Source: Alcanivorax sp. DP30 (GTDB lineage: Bacteria; Pseudomonadota; Gammaproteobacteria; Pseudomonadales; Alcanivoracaceae). From it: 64,000 nt of DNA. Positions 32,926 to 40,326 of this stretch are shown here, in pieces (position 1 is the stretch's first letter; each line of letters begins with the position of its first letter). The stretch spans positions 351,816-415,815 of the forward strand of contig NZ_WTUY01000005.1 of assembly GCF_009882945.1 (NCBI RefSeq). The letters run 5' to 3'. Below the pieces are notes generated by a model that was not told the origin of the DNA, did not search any database, and saw only the letters and a list, made by a program, of their open reading frames with translations. Position numbers and translations under genes: made by a program.

Positions 32926-33240
32926 TCAATCCTGCCAGACCCAGCGAAGGGGTTCGCCAAAATCATCGTAGAGCAGCTTGCGCTGGGGACGCGGGTTGAG
33001 CCGTTGACGGCGGGGTTTGTGCTTGCGGGCATCAATGGTGGCCGCCACCTGACTGAGATCGGTACGGCTGGTTTCACGGGGGCCGTTGAAGAGGACCGTC
33101 TGATGGCCCTTGCCGCTGACCGGGTCGGCACCACTGACTCCGCTGGGGACTTCACGGATGGATCCACCTTTCTCCAGAAAGCGTTGCATATCGCGCTCCA
33201 GGCGATGACGCTGCTGTTCTTTGCTGCTAAGAACCTTCAC
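32926..33240 (-). CDS. conserved hypothetical protein, basic
   Basis: This 104-residue protein begins MKVLSSKEQQRHRLERDMQR and has FLEKGGSIREVPSGVSG, then an Arg/Lys-rich middle (RKHKPRRQRLNPRPQRKL) and the end DDFGEPLRWVWQD. I recall similar short proteins in pseudomonads (an ERDMxxFLxxGG pattern) but no function. There is no signal peptide or membrane helix. The basic stretch suggests nucleic acid binding. It lies leftward between the hydrolase and glutathione peroxidase genes; its operon status is unclear. Confidence 0.6.
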   Translation of the reverse strand: MKVLSSKEQQRHRLERDMQRFLEKGGSIREVPSGVSGADPVSGKGHQTVLFNGPRETSRTDLSQVAATIDARKHKPRRQRLNPRPQRKLLYDDFGEPLRWVWQD

Positions 33241-33299
33241 GGGCCCTGTCCCAGGTTAAAAGTGGAACTATCGACCATAACAGCCTGCGCGCAGGGGTT

Positions 33300-33875
33300 C
33301 TACTGCCCACTGGTGGGAGTTTGTAACACCGCCTTGATCGCACTCTCAAGTTCTCCTCCCATCGGCTTCGATGATGCCGGGAAGTGCTGAATCTGACTGC
33401 CGTCGGGGGAAACGAGGTATTTGTTGAAGTTCCAGCCCGGGGCTTGGCTGGCATCTCCCAACGCCTTGAACACCGGGTTGGCTCCACGTCCCTTTACACT
33501 GCTGGTGGCGGCCATGGGAAAAGTCACACCGTAATTGATGTAGCACACCTTGGCGGTGTCACCCTCGTCGTCAAGTTCCTGGCGAAAATCGTCGGAGGGG
33601 AAGCCGAGAATGACCAGCCCCTGGTCTTTGTACCGCTGGTAGAGTGTCTCCAGACCTCGGAACTGACCGGTATAACCGCAACGGCTGGCCGTATTCACCA
33701 CCAGGGTGGTGCGGTTGGCCGTGAGCGCGCAGAGATCCAGAAATTCTTTGGAATGCAGCTTGCGCACCTGGGTGTTGAACAGGGCTGCGCAGTCGCCATT
33801 CGCGTCCCCTGCGAAGGCTGGCATAGGCGCAGCCAGCGTCAGCGTGATCAGTATGGTGTAGAGATGGCGAATCAC
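33300..33875 (-). CDS. exported glutathione peroxidase-like protein
   Basis: This 191-residue thioredoxin-fold peroxidase has a signal peptide (about 1-22). NTASRCGYTGQFRGLETLY gives the peroxidatic Cys (Cys, not selenocysteine). The usual resolving segment FPCNQF reads FPSDDF here, so the second Cys is absent at that place, while WNFNKYLVSPDGS keeps the catalytic Trp and Asn. It should detoxify peroxides in the periplasm using a thiol other than glutathione. An unusual extra Cys pair occurs early (NGDCAALF, LDLCALT). Confidence 0.88.
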   Translation of the reverse strand: MIRHLYTILITLTLAAPMPAFAGDANGDCAALFNTQVRKLHSKEFLDLCALTANRTTLVVNTASRCGYTGQFRGLETLYQRYKDQGLVILGFPSDDFRQELDDEGDTAKVCYINYGVTFPMAATSSVKGRGANPVFKALGDASQAPGWNFNKYLVSPDGSQIQHFPASSKPMGGELESAIKAVLQTPTSGQ

Positions 33876-33938
33876 GGTGGCTCCCCCTTACAGTTGATCC
33901 CGCACTATTGCGCCCGGCAGGTCAACGGCACGCGAAGG

Positions 33939-34307
33939 TCAGCGGGTCTTGGGAGTTAATGCGTCGCTATCGAACGTCACGTCAGCCAGCGTGTGGCGCA
34001 TGAAGGTGCGGATGTTGGCGTGGTCATCGCCTTGCGGGTTGCTCAGTACGTGGTCCCGGAAGAAGTGCCCAAAGCAGGCCAGGGTCTGCTCATCGCTGAG
34101 CTTGTGCAGCTTGGCGAAGGCGAAGATCTTGCAGGAGCCTTCGTTGGTACCGGCCTCGTTTACCATCATGTCGTCGCCACTGCCATTGGTAAAGCGGGCG
34201 GGGGTGTAGTCGTAGTGTTCGTCGATGGTAGCTTGTACCTGCTCGAAAGCCACGACTTCAGGCATCAGGTTCAGGGCAAATAGCAGGGTTTCGACGGAGT
34301 TGCTCAT
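33939..34307 (-). CDS. HopJ-like protein
   Basis: This 122-residue protein opens VETLLFALNLMPEVVAFEQV and has HYDYTPARFTNG, NEAGTNEGSCKIFAFAKLH and FGHFFRDHVL, matching the HopJ (type III effector HopJ) family. Despite the name it is widespread in free-living bacteria without type III secretion, so a cellular role is likely and unknown. The ATG at 34307 fits the family start; 17 extra residues upstream in frame do not. No secretion genes lie nearby. Confidence 0.85.
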   Translation of the reverse strand: MSNSVETLLFALNLMPEVVAFEQVQATIDEHYDYTPARFTNGSGDDMMVNEAGTNEGSCKIFAFAKLHKLSDEQTLACFGHFFRDHVLSNPQGDDHANIRTFMRHTLADVTFDSDALTPKTR

Positions 34308-34385
34308 GGGGAATCCTGTTCCGGTGATCGCTAAAGGGCAGAAGGGTAGCGTCATCACCGGAACAGGGGAAGGCCAAACAGCGTG

Positions 34386-34778
34386 TTACTCGGCTGCCGG
34401 TACCAGTGGTGCCATGCCGCGGGCGCCCAACGGGTTGCAGTTTTTCAGGACCACTTTGCCCTGTAGCATGTTGCCGCGGGAGTACTCACGGAAAATACAC
34501 TCGTTGGTGGCCGGGTCGTAATCCTCAATCCACAGGTTGTCATCTTTCCAGGTGGCATTGAGGTGATAGTGCTCTTCCGGAATGGTGATGCTCATGGTGC
34601 CGCCAAAGCGCTTCACGAACACCTGTTGCAGCCAGAAGTAATAGGCCAGGGTTGCCACCAGCCAGATGATCACTGCGATGATCACCGCAGGTTTCCATTT
34701 GCCGGCACGGGCACCAATACCCACAAGCGCAGCGATGACCAGAACGGCAACCAGAAACCAATAGAGATACGTAACCAT
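34386..34778 (-). CDS. hypothetical membrane protein
   Basis: This 130-residue protein has two N-terminal helices (about 3-22 and 30-52) separated by a GARAGKW loop, then a soluble part with TMSITIPEEHYHLNATWKDD and GKVVLKNCNP. The soluble part looks like a small beta domain outside the membrane. I recognise no family. It lies leftward before the divergent GIY-YIG gene and 78 bases upstream of the HopJ-like gene. Confidence 0.6.
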   Translation of the reverse strand: MVTYLYWFLVAVLVIAALVGIGARAGKWKPAVIIAVIIWLVATLAYYFWLQQVFVKRFGGTMSITIPEEHYHLNATWKDDNLWIEDYDPATNECIFREYSRGNMLQGKVVLKNCNPLGARGMAPLVPAAE

Positions 34779-34845
34779 TTTTCGTCCTTGTTGTCTGAAA
34801 CGTCTCTGGCATCATAGCAATGATTTCAAAGACAGATGTAAAAGC

Positions 34846-35172
34846 ATGCAACAGTGGTGGGTCTATATGGTGAGGTGTGCGGACCAGTCTCTGTACACCG
34901 GTATCTGCACGCAGCCGGCTCGCCGCTTCCATGAGCATAATCACAGCCCCAAAGGGGCACGCTACACCCGTGTGCGTCGTCCGGTGGTGCCGGTTTTATT
35001 GGTGCCCGGTGGCGATCGTTCCTCGGCCAGCCAGCTGGAAGCCCGGCTGAAAGGGCTTAGCCGGCGCAACAAGGACAAATTACTGGCGGCGCTGCGTGAT
35101 GAAAAACGCAGGACGCCGCTGTCGATCTGGATTGAAAATGATGGAGAAAAAGCGGATGACAATCTGGCGTAG
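34846..35172 (+). CDS. GIY-YIG nuclease family protein
   Basis: This 108-residue protein is a single GIY-YIG domain. WWVYMVRCADQSLYTGICT carries the two GIY/YIG-equivalent Tyr (VYM and YTG), the Arg in ARRFHEHN follows, and the conserved Glu is in QLEARLKGLSRRNK. It matches the UPF0213/YhbQ type, which occurs alone in many genomes. Such proteins may act in DNA repair; this is not established. Its 3' end overlaps the start of lemA by 17 bases. Confidence 0.85.
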   Translation: MQQWWVYMVRCADQSLYTGICTQPARRFHEHNHSPKGARYTRVRRPVVPVLLVPGGDRSSASQLEARLKGLSRRNKDKLLAALRDEKRRTPLSIWIENDGEKADDNLA

Positions 35173-35746
35173 TTTTTTGCTGGTCATGCTGGCGGGCTGG
35201 TTGAGCGGTTGCGGGATCAACAACATTCCCACCTATGATGAGCAGGTTAAGGCCGCCTGGAGCCAGGTGGAAAACCAGTATCAGCGTCGCGCTGACCTGA
35301 TTCCCAATCTGGTCAACACGGTGAAGGGCTACGCGGCCCACGAGCAGGAAGTGCTGGTGGACGTGACCCAGGCGCGGGCCAAGGTGGGCTCCATCCAGGT
35401 GGACGGCAACATGCTCGACAACCCGGAAAAGTTGCAGCAGTTCGAGCAGGCCCAGCGCCAGCTCGGTTCCGCCTTGCAGCGCTTGATGGTGGTCGCCGAG
35501 CGCTACCCGGACCTGAAGGCCAACCAGAACTTCCTGGCTCTGCAATCCCAGCTGGAAGGCACCGAAAACCGTATCAGCGTGGCGCGGCGGGATTACATTG
35601 CAGCAGTACAGATCTATAACACGGAAATTCGTACCTTCCCGGGCCGTCTGTGGCATAGCTTCCTGTACAGCGATATGGAAGTACGCGACACCTATGAAGC
35701 CACCTCGGAAGGTGCCGACGAGGCGCCGGCTGTCAGCTTCGAATGA
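35156..35746 (+). CDS. lemA: LemA family protein
   Basis: This 196-residue lipoprotein-like protein has an N-terminal helix ending LSGCGIN (lipobox Cys19). The family region follows: YDEQVKAAWSQVENQYQRRA, DLIPNLVNTVKGYAAHE and ERYPDLKANQNFLALQSQLE. LemA proteins form a coiled-coil bundle of unknown role in the membrane. The start at 35156 overlaps the GIY-YIG gene. It leads a three-gene set with two TPM-domain genes, as in other gammaproteobacteria. Confidence 0.93.
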   Translation: MTIWRSFLLVMLAGWLSGCGINNIPTYDEQVKAAWSQVENQYQRRADLIPNLVNTVKGYAAHEQEVLVDVTQARAKVGSIQVDGNMLDNPEKLQQFEQAQRQLGSALQRLMVVAERYPDLKANQNFLALQSQLEGTENRISVARRDYIAAVQIYNTEIRTFPGRLWHSFLYSDMEVRDTYEATSEGADEAPAVSFE

Positions 35747-36465
35747 TGCGTTTTCTTATACTCACCCTGCTATTACTGGCCCGCCCGTTATGGGCGGCGC
35801 CGGATTTCCCCGAACTCACTGGTCGGGTGGTGGACCAGGCCGGGCTGCTGACGCCGGCCCAGGTGCAGAGTCTCACCGGTTCCCTGGCGGCGGCGGAGCA
35901 AAACTCTTCCAATCAGGTGGTGGTGGTCACCCTGGCGGATTTGCAGGGCTACGATATTGCCGATTATGGCTATCAGCTGGGGCGTCACTGGGGTATCGGC
36001 AGCAAGGACAACGACAACGGTGTGTTGCTGATTGTGGCCCCCAATGATCGCAAGGTCCGCATTGAAGTGGGGTACGGCCTGGAAGGGGCGCTGACGGATG
36101 CGCTTTCCAGTGTCATTGTTCAGCAGGAAATTCTGCCTGCGTTCCGCCAGGGCCAGTTTTACGGCGGTATTCAGGCTGGTGTTACCGCCATCCAGGCGGC
36201 CATCAAGGGTGAATACGCCGGCACCCGCCAGCCTCGCCAAAAGCCCTCTGGGCTCAAGGTTCTGGGTATCCTTGGCATCATGATCGTACTCACCTTCCTG
36301 CTGTCATTCGGCGGAGGCGGCGGTCGCGGCGGTCGTCGTGGAGGTTTCATGTTCCTGCCCATGCCCATGGGGGGAGGAGGCTTCGGCGGAGGTGGATTTG
36401 GTGGCGGCGGCTTCGGCGGCGGCGGTGGCGGTTTTGGAGGCGGTGGCGCCTCGGGAGGTTGGTGA
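35743..36465 (+). CDS. TPM-domain protein with Gly-rich tail (YgcG-like)
   Basis: This 240-residue protein has a signal peptide (about 1-19), a TPM domain starting FPELTGRVVDQAGLLTPAQV with ADYGYQLGRHWGIGSKDNDN, a helix near 180-195 and a Gly-rich C terminus (GGGGFGGGGFGGGG). Such proteins, often mis-named methanol dehydrogenase or beta-propeller phosphatases, are membrane-anchored with the TPM domain in the periplasm. The gene overlaps lemA by 4 bases and the next gene by one base. Confidence 0.9.
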   Translation: MMRFLILTLLLLARPLWAAPDFPELTGRVVDQAGLLTPAQVQSLTGSLAAAEQNSSNQVVVVTLADLQGYDIADYGYQLGRHWGIGSKDNDNGVLLIVAPNDRKVRIEVGYGLEGALTDALSSVIVQQEILPAFRQGQFYGGIQAGVTAIQAAIKGEYAGTRQPRQKPSGLKVLGILGIMIVLTFLLSFGGGGGRGGRRGGFMFLPMPMGGGGFGGGGFGGGGFGGGGGGFGGGGASGGW

Positions 36466-37076
36466 TGTTGCTGGATAAACAGGCCCAGGCCGATCTGGCT
36501 GCGGCCATCAATGAACAGGAAAAACGCACTGACGCTGAATTGGTGACAGTGCTGGCACATCAGGCCGACGACTATCGCTACATTACAACGTTGTGGGCGG
36601 CGCTGCTGTCCCTGCTGGTGCCTGCGGTGTTGCTGTTTGTTCCGCACTGGTTAACCAGTTTCGAGGCCCTGTTACTGCAATGGGGAGTATTGCTGGTGCT
36701 GGCGGTGCTGTTTCGTTTCAAGCCGGTCCAGTTCCGGCTGGTGCCCCGCGGCCTGCAACGACAGCGTGCCGCCAGTCTGGCGCGGACGGCTTTCCTGCAG
36801 CAGGGTCTGCACCATACTCGTGATGACACCGGCCTGCTGATTTTCGTCAGTGAAGCGGAGCACTATGTGGAGATCCTGGCAGACCAGGGCATCGCCCGGC
36901 ATGTCAGCGACGAGGAATGGCAGGCCATCGTTGATGCCTTTGTCCGTCGGGTAAAAGCTGGCCAGGTTGCCCAGGGGTTCCAGGAAGCCGTGACAGCCTG
37001 TGGTGACAAGCTTGCCGCCCACGTTCCCGCCACCCGGGAAAAAAATGAACTGCCCAACCACCTGGTGGTGCTATAG
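36465..37076 (+). CDS. TPM-domain membrane protein
   Basis: This 203-residue protein starts MLLDKQAQADLAAAINEQEK and TDAELVTVLAHQADDYRYIT, has two helices (about 45-62 and 70-88), and then RDDTGLLIFVSEAEHYVEIL, the TPM-type core. It is the second TPM protein of the lemA cluster; in other genomes this third gene is likewise smaller and helical. The start codon overlaps the preceding stop codon. Probable function: unknown membrane-stress or quality-control role, by context only. Confidence 0.85.
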   Translation: MLLDKQAQADLAAAINEQEKRTDAELVTVLAHQADDYRYITTLWAALLSLLVPAVLLFVPHWLTSFEALLLQWGVLLVLAVLFRFKPVQFRLVPRGLQRQRAASLARTAFLQQGLHHTRDDTGLLIFVSEAEHYVEILADQGIARHVSDEEWQAIVDAFVRRVKAGQVAQGFQEAVTACGDKLAAHVPATREKNELPNHLVVL

Positions 37077-37130
37077 CGCCGGGTGGTGCTAGTGTTATCT
37101 CTGACCAATGCCATGGAGGGTGCGTCAGTG

Positions 37131-37763
37131 ATGACCCGGATCGGGGCCACCGCAAGCATGTTGTTGTTGGCCGCCTTGGGCTGTGCCCAGGAAGAGGCCG
37201 CCACCGCCCAACCTCTTGATACGCTGCTGCAGACCTGTGCCGCCTGCCATGGGCCGGAGGGACAGGGTGTGGCCAATTATCCGCGCCTGGCCGGACTGGG
37301 GGAGCGCTACCTGGTTGCCCAGCTGGAGGCCTTTGCCAGTGGTCAGCGTGAGAACGCCATCATGAAACCCCAGGCTGCCAGCTTGACGGCTGCCCAGCGC
37401 CAGGCACTGGCCAGGCACTTCAGTGGCCTGTCTGTGAAGCCCTCTGCCAACACCGGCTTCACAAACATCAATGAGGCCGGCCGGCAACTAGCGCAACGGG
37501 GGCGCTGGGAACAAGGTATACCCGCCTGTGTACAGTGCCATGGACCGGACGGAACCGGCATCGGTGAGGACTTTCCTGCCCTGGCAGGTCAGCCGGCCCG
37601 TTATCTGCAGGATCAGCTGGAAGCCTGGCGCTCCGGCAAGCGCGCAGGTGATCCCATGGGGCTGATGACTAGCATAGCCCGCTCTTTAAAAGGCGAGGAT
37701 CTGGCGCCGGTGGCGGCCTACTTTGCCTCCCTGCCTGCAGTAACGGAGAGTGGCCATGAATAA
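37131..37763 (+). CDS. tsdB: di-haem cytochrome c (TsdB/c4-like)
   Basis: This 210-residue lipoprotein or exported protein has a hydrophobic start ending LAALGCAQEE. Two c-type haem sites follow: TCAACHGPEGQG and ACVQCHGPDGTG, each in a domain with NYPRLAGLGERYLVAQLEAF- or DFPALAGQPARYLQDQLEAW-like repeats, i.e. two homologous c4 domains. In some bacteria TsdB is the di-haem electron acceptor of thiosulfate dehydrogenase and lies just upstream of tsdA, as here. Alternative starts exist at 37113 and 37128; 37131 gives the best signal sequence. Confidence 0.75.
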   Translation: MTRIGATASMLLLAALGCAQEEAATAQPLDTLLQTCAACHGPEGQGVANYPRLAGLGERYLVAQLEAFASGQRENAIMKPQAASLTAAQRQALARHFSGLSVKPSANTGFTNINEAGRQLAQRGRWEQGIPACVQCHGPDGTGIGEDFPALAGQPARYLQDQLEAWRSGKRAGDPMGLMTSIARSLKGEDLAPVAAYFASLPAVTESGHE

Positions 37764-38742
37764 GATCGTCATCATCGTGGTGACCACTTGCGCCTTCCTG
37801 GCGGGTATCGCCTGGGAAGCCGGTGTTTTCCTGGCCGGCGACCGCCCTGACTACCGGGCCGAGAGCGAGGCCTTGCCCCCGTCTCCGGTGGAAGCAGCGC
37901 CCGCTGTTCCTGCCGTCAGCGGCCCCGCTACTGATCCCGGGCCGCCACCGAGAAGTGCCATGCCTGAAGGTCCCTTTGGCGATATGGTACGCAAGGGCGA
38001 GCGGATCTTTACCCATACTCGTGACGAGGCCAGTGCTTACGTGGGCAATGATCTCAACTGCCGAAACTGTCACCTGGATGCCGGTCGTTATGAAAAAACC
38101 GCCCCCATGCGTGCCGCCTGGCCCAAGTATCCCGCCTATCGCAGTAAAAATGATCACGTGAATGACTTCGCTGAGCGCTTGCAGGGGTGCTTCATGTACA
38201 GCATGAACGGCAAGGCCCCGCCCCGTGGTGGTGAGATCATCCAGGCGCTGGAGGCGTATTCCTACTGGTTGGCTCAGGGCACTCGAGCAGGGGAAAAGCT
38301 ACAAAGTAAAGGGTTCCCTGCCATCGCTGATCCGCAGCAGGCCCCTGCCTATGACCGTGGCGAAAGGGTTTACCAGGACAACTGCGCGTTCTGTCATGGC
38401 GCCGATGGCCAGGGGCAACGGGCCGCTGACGGCTCCATCGGCTTTCCTCCATTGTGGGGGGCGCGTTCCTACAACTGGGGTGCCGGCATGCATCATGTGG
38501 ACAAGGCCGCGCGTTTTATCAAGGCCGCCATGCCCCTGGGGAAACCCACACTCACAGAACAGCAGGCCTGGGATGTGGCCCTGTATATCAACAGTCAGGA
38601 GCGCCCTCAGGATCCGCGCTTTGAGGGCTCGGTCACGGCAACGGCGAACCGGTTACATCAGCATGGATTCAGTCAGTACGGTAAGACGGTCAACGGTCGC
38701 GTGCTGGGAGAAAATTCCCCGCCTGCCGGCACGGTGCCTTAA
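37756..38742 (+). CDS. tsdA: thiosulfate dehydrogenase (TsdA-like) di-haem cytochrome
   Basis: This 328-residue periplasmic protein is anchored by an N-terminal helix and has a Pro-rich linker (about 35-70). Haem sites are CRNCHLDAGR and CAFCHGADGQG. A Cys exactly 39 residues after the first haem His (ERLQGCFMYSMNGK) matches the unusual Cys axial ligand of TsdA, and the RSMNG-like motif follows. The enzyme oxidises two thiosulfates to tetrathionate, or the reverse. It starts inside the end of tsdB (8-base overlap). The homology is clear; direction in vivo unknown. Confidence 0.8.
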   Translation: MNKIVIIVVTTCAFLAGIAWEAGVFLAGDRPDYRAESEALPPSPVEAAPAVPAVSGPATDPGPPPRSAMPEGPFGDMVRKGERIFTHTRDEASAYVGNDLNCRNCHLDAGRYEKTAPMRAAWPKYPAYRSKNDHVNDFAERLQGCFMYSMNGKAPPRGGEIIQALEAYSYWLAQGTRAGEKLQSKGFPAIADPQQAPAYDRGERVYQDNCAFCHGADGQGQRAADGSIGFPPLWGARSYNWGAGMHHVDKAARFIKAAMPLGKPTLTEQQAWDVALYINSQERPQDPRFEGSVTATANRLHQHGFSQYGKTVNGRVLGENSPPAGTVP

Positions 38743-39079
38743 TGGCAATTGCGGCAGCTGAAACCCGCCAGGAGCTGATTGTTTGCTAACCAATTGTTAT
38801 TTAATGGAAAGTCGCTGAAAGCCTGATAAGAAATGCCGTCTGTCACATTCTTTGTATATGAGAAAAGTAGATAATTGCGATGGCCGCCGGAATCCGGTAT
38901 CAAAATAAGGCAATGAAGCGAAGGCGAAGGGGTCAGGCCATTTTTGTCGCCTGCCAGCAATCTCGCCAGCGCGGGAAACATTGATAAAAAAGGAACCAGG
39001 ACAATGCCGCAGCCGATGATGCAGCGGTAGTGATCCAGAGCGTAGCGGAACCTTTGGAATGCGCTAAGGAGAGATAACA
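38743..39079 (+). other. AT-richer intergenic stretch after tsdA
   Basis: About 340 bases without a supported gene. The base composition is visibly less GC-rich than the flanks. A minus-strand frame (38739-39080) starts with TTG and resembles nothing, so it was rejected. No hairpin terminator for tsdA was found. The end holds a good GGAGA ribosome-binding site for the next small gene. Confidence 0.5.
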
Positions 39080-39295
39080 ATGAAACTGTTTCGCGAACAC
39101 CGTGGCACAGCCACCCCTATTCCCCCTGTACTGATCACCGAATCGAACGACCTCGAACGCCTCAAATCCATTGCAAGGAACACTGCCGCGTTTGATCTGG
39201 GGGTCCAGGACGTTGAATGGGAAGACCGTAACGATGAACCTGAATGTCTACGTCTCAGGCTCAGTGACAACTATTATTTTGTGATCCGGCCTTAA
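39080..39295 (+). CDS. small hypothetical protein
   Basis: This 71-residue acidic soluble protein reads MKLFREHRGTATPIPPVLIT, a helix with ERLKSIARNT and a C-terminal beta-like stretch (RLRLSDNYYFVIRP). An AAGGAGAG site lies a few bases ahead of the ATG and a bidirectional terminator follows (39357-39388), so it looks expressed as a single gene. I recognise no family. Confidence 0.55.
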   Translation: MKLFREHRGTATPIPPVLITESNDLERLKSIARNTAAFDLGVQDVEWEDRNDEPECLRLRLSDNYYFVIRP

Positions 39296-39356
39296 GTGGA
39301 TCCTGAGCAAAAAAACGTTGCAGCAAGCGTTGAATTTTTCATAGCACAAAAAAAAA

Positions 39357-39388
39357 AGGCTTGGCGTTTCCGCCAAGCCTTTTCTTTT
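39357..39388. terminator. bidirectional rho-independent terminator
   Basis: AGGCTTGGCG (39357-39366) pairs perfectly with CGCCAAGCCT (39371-39380) around TTTC. TTTCTTTT follows on the plus strand, and ten or so A residues precede it, giving a T tract on the minus strand. It serves both the small gene at 39080 and the leftward tRNA gene. Confidence 0.92.
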
Positions 39389-39391
39389 GTT

Positions 39392-39468
39392 TGGTAGCAA
39401 GGGGCGGACTTGAACCGCCGACCCCAGCATTATGAGTGCTGTGCTCTAACCAGCTGAGCTACCTTGCC
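39392..39468 (-). tRNA. tRNA-Met (CAT anticodon)
   Basis: A 77-base cloverleaf with encoded CCA. The acceptor arm GGCAAGG pairs with the 3' CCTTGCT, the D arm is GCTC with GAGC, the anticodon stem is CAGCA/TGCTG with loop CTCATAA (anticodon CAT), and the T loop is TTCAAGT. It resembles elongator tRNA-Met (start GGC, GGTTAGAGCA D loop) more than initiator, which would begin with a mismatched C. Confidence 0.93.
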
Positions 39469-39601
39469 ATTCGAGGCCGCGAATTTTCCGTGAGGTGGGT
39501 GCGGGTGTCAAGCTTTGTCGGTTCAGCTGGGTAATGTTTAGCCAGACCGGAGCGAATGCTGGTGAAATAGGGGAACGATTTGGGGATCTCTTGTCTTAAT
39601 T

Positions 39602-39620
39602 GAGAATCGTTGTCATTATC
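39602..39620. promoter_or_regulatory. Fur-box-like site upstream of iscR
   Basis: GAGAATCGTTGTCATTATC matches 14 of 19 bases of the consensus Fur box GATAATGATAATCATTATC. It lies 75 bases before iscR and just upstream of the IscR-like site, so Fur could repress the iscRS promoter when iron is plentiful. Confidence 0.55.
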
Positions 39621-39628
39621 GGGTTTGA

Positions 39629-39652
39629 ATACTTGACTGAAATGGTCGGGAT
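39629..39652 (+). promoter_or_regulatory. IscR-type operator and iscR promoter
   Basis: ATACTTGACTGAAATGGTCG and the following GGAT fit the gammaproteobacterial IscR box ATAsyyGACTrwwwyAGTCrrsTAT closely. TTGACT (39633-39638) inside it also makes a good -35 hexamer; a -10 near 39653-39661 (TATTAG or close) is weak. IscR with its cluster would block this promoter, closing an autoregulatory loop. Confidence 0.7.
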
Positions 39653-39694
39653 TATTAGGCTTCAGCAGGTAATACACATAAAAAGGGTGTGGAT

Positions 39695-40156
39695 ATGCGA
39701 CTGACTACCAAGGGCCGTTATGCGGTCACGGCGATGCTGGATCTTTCCTTGCACGCTGCAGCCGGCCCGGTGTCGCTGGCGGACATTTCGGATCGTCAGG
39801 GTATTTCCATTTCCTATCTGGAGCAGCTGTTTGCCAAGTTGCGCCGTAACGGTCTGGTGAGTAGCGTGCGAGGCCCGGGGGGTGGCTACCAGTTGAGTCG
39901 TGCCAGCGAGGAGATTGATGTGGCCTCGGTGATTTCGGCGGTGGATGAACCGGTGGATGCCACTCGTTGTGGCGGCCAGGGCGACTGTCAGGAAGGGGAC
40001 ACCTGCCTGACCCATCACCTGTGGTGCGACCTCTCTGACCAGATCCAGAACTTCCTTGGCGGGATTACCCTGGGAGAGCTGGTGTCGCGGCAAGAAGTGA
40101 AGCAGATCGCCGAGCGTCAGGATCGCCATCAACGGCTGCCTGTGAATAGTCTTTAG
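39695..40156 (+). CDS. iscR: Fe-S cluster regulator IscR
   Basis: This 153-residue Rrf2-family transcription factor starts [17 protein letters not shown], with a winged helix containing [20 protein letters not shown]. The cluster ligands C92, C98, C104 and H107 fall at exactly the positions used by E. coli IscR, which also supports the ATG at 39695 over the GTG two codons upstream. Holo-IscR represses isc genes; apo-IscR activates suf genes in E. coli. IscR-like sites here lie upstream of itself and of sufB. Confidence 0.96.
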   Translation: MRLTTKGRYAVTAMLDLSLHAAAGPVSLADISDRQGISISYLEQLFAKLRRNGLVSSVRGPGGGYQLSRASEEIDVASVISAVDEPVDATRCGGQGDCQEGDTCLTHHLWCDLSDQIQNFLGGITLGELVSRQEVKQIAERQDRHQRLPVNSL

Positions 40157-40160
40157 AAAA

Positions 40161-40239
40161 CGGTCGGACCTCTGAAGTCTGATATCGGACGAAAATAATC
40201 AGGCCGGATGGTTTGGGGTTGGCGTCAGATGTCCGGCCT
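40161..40239. repeat. GTCGGACG-family palindromic repeats between iscR and iscS
   Basis: CGGTCGGACCTCTGAAGTCT and GATATCGGACG (40161-40191) are followed by a second, inverted set (AGGCCGGAT, then GCGTCAGATGTCCGGCCT to 40239). Together they can fold into a large hairpin. They resemble the repeats at 30611, 43348 and 54069. Confidence 0.7.
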
Positions 40240-40326
40240 AACCAGCCGATTCGCTCAATGAGCCCAACGTCCTTATAATTTCCCCCTCATTCAAAGCCTT
40301 GCACACAACGGGTTTCAATCTTTGCC

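Noticed and set aside
33939-34307. HopJ-like gene as sign of a type III secretion locus
   Set aside because: No secretion or chaperone genes nearby; HopJ-family proteins are common in free-living bacteria.
38739-39080. 113-codon minus-strand frame after tsdA
   Set aside because: TTG start, no ribosome site, no family resemblance, and its 3' end overlaps tsdA; AT-richer intergenic sequence explains the open frame.
39392-39468. Could the CAT-anticodon tRNA be tRNA-Ile2 (lysidine) or initiator tRNA
   Set aside because: The body resembles elongator tRNA-Met of E. coli (GGTTAGAGCAC D arm, ACTCATAAT loop) and the first acceptor pair is G-T, not the C-A mismatch of initiator. Ile2 cannot be fully excluded by eye.
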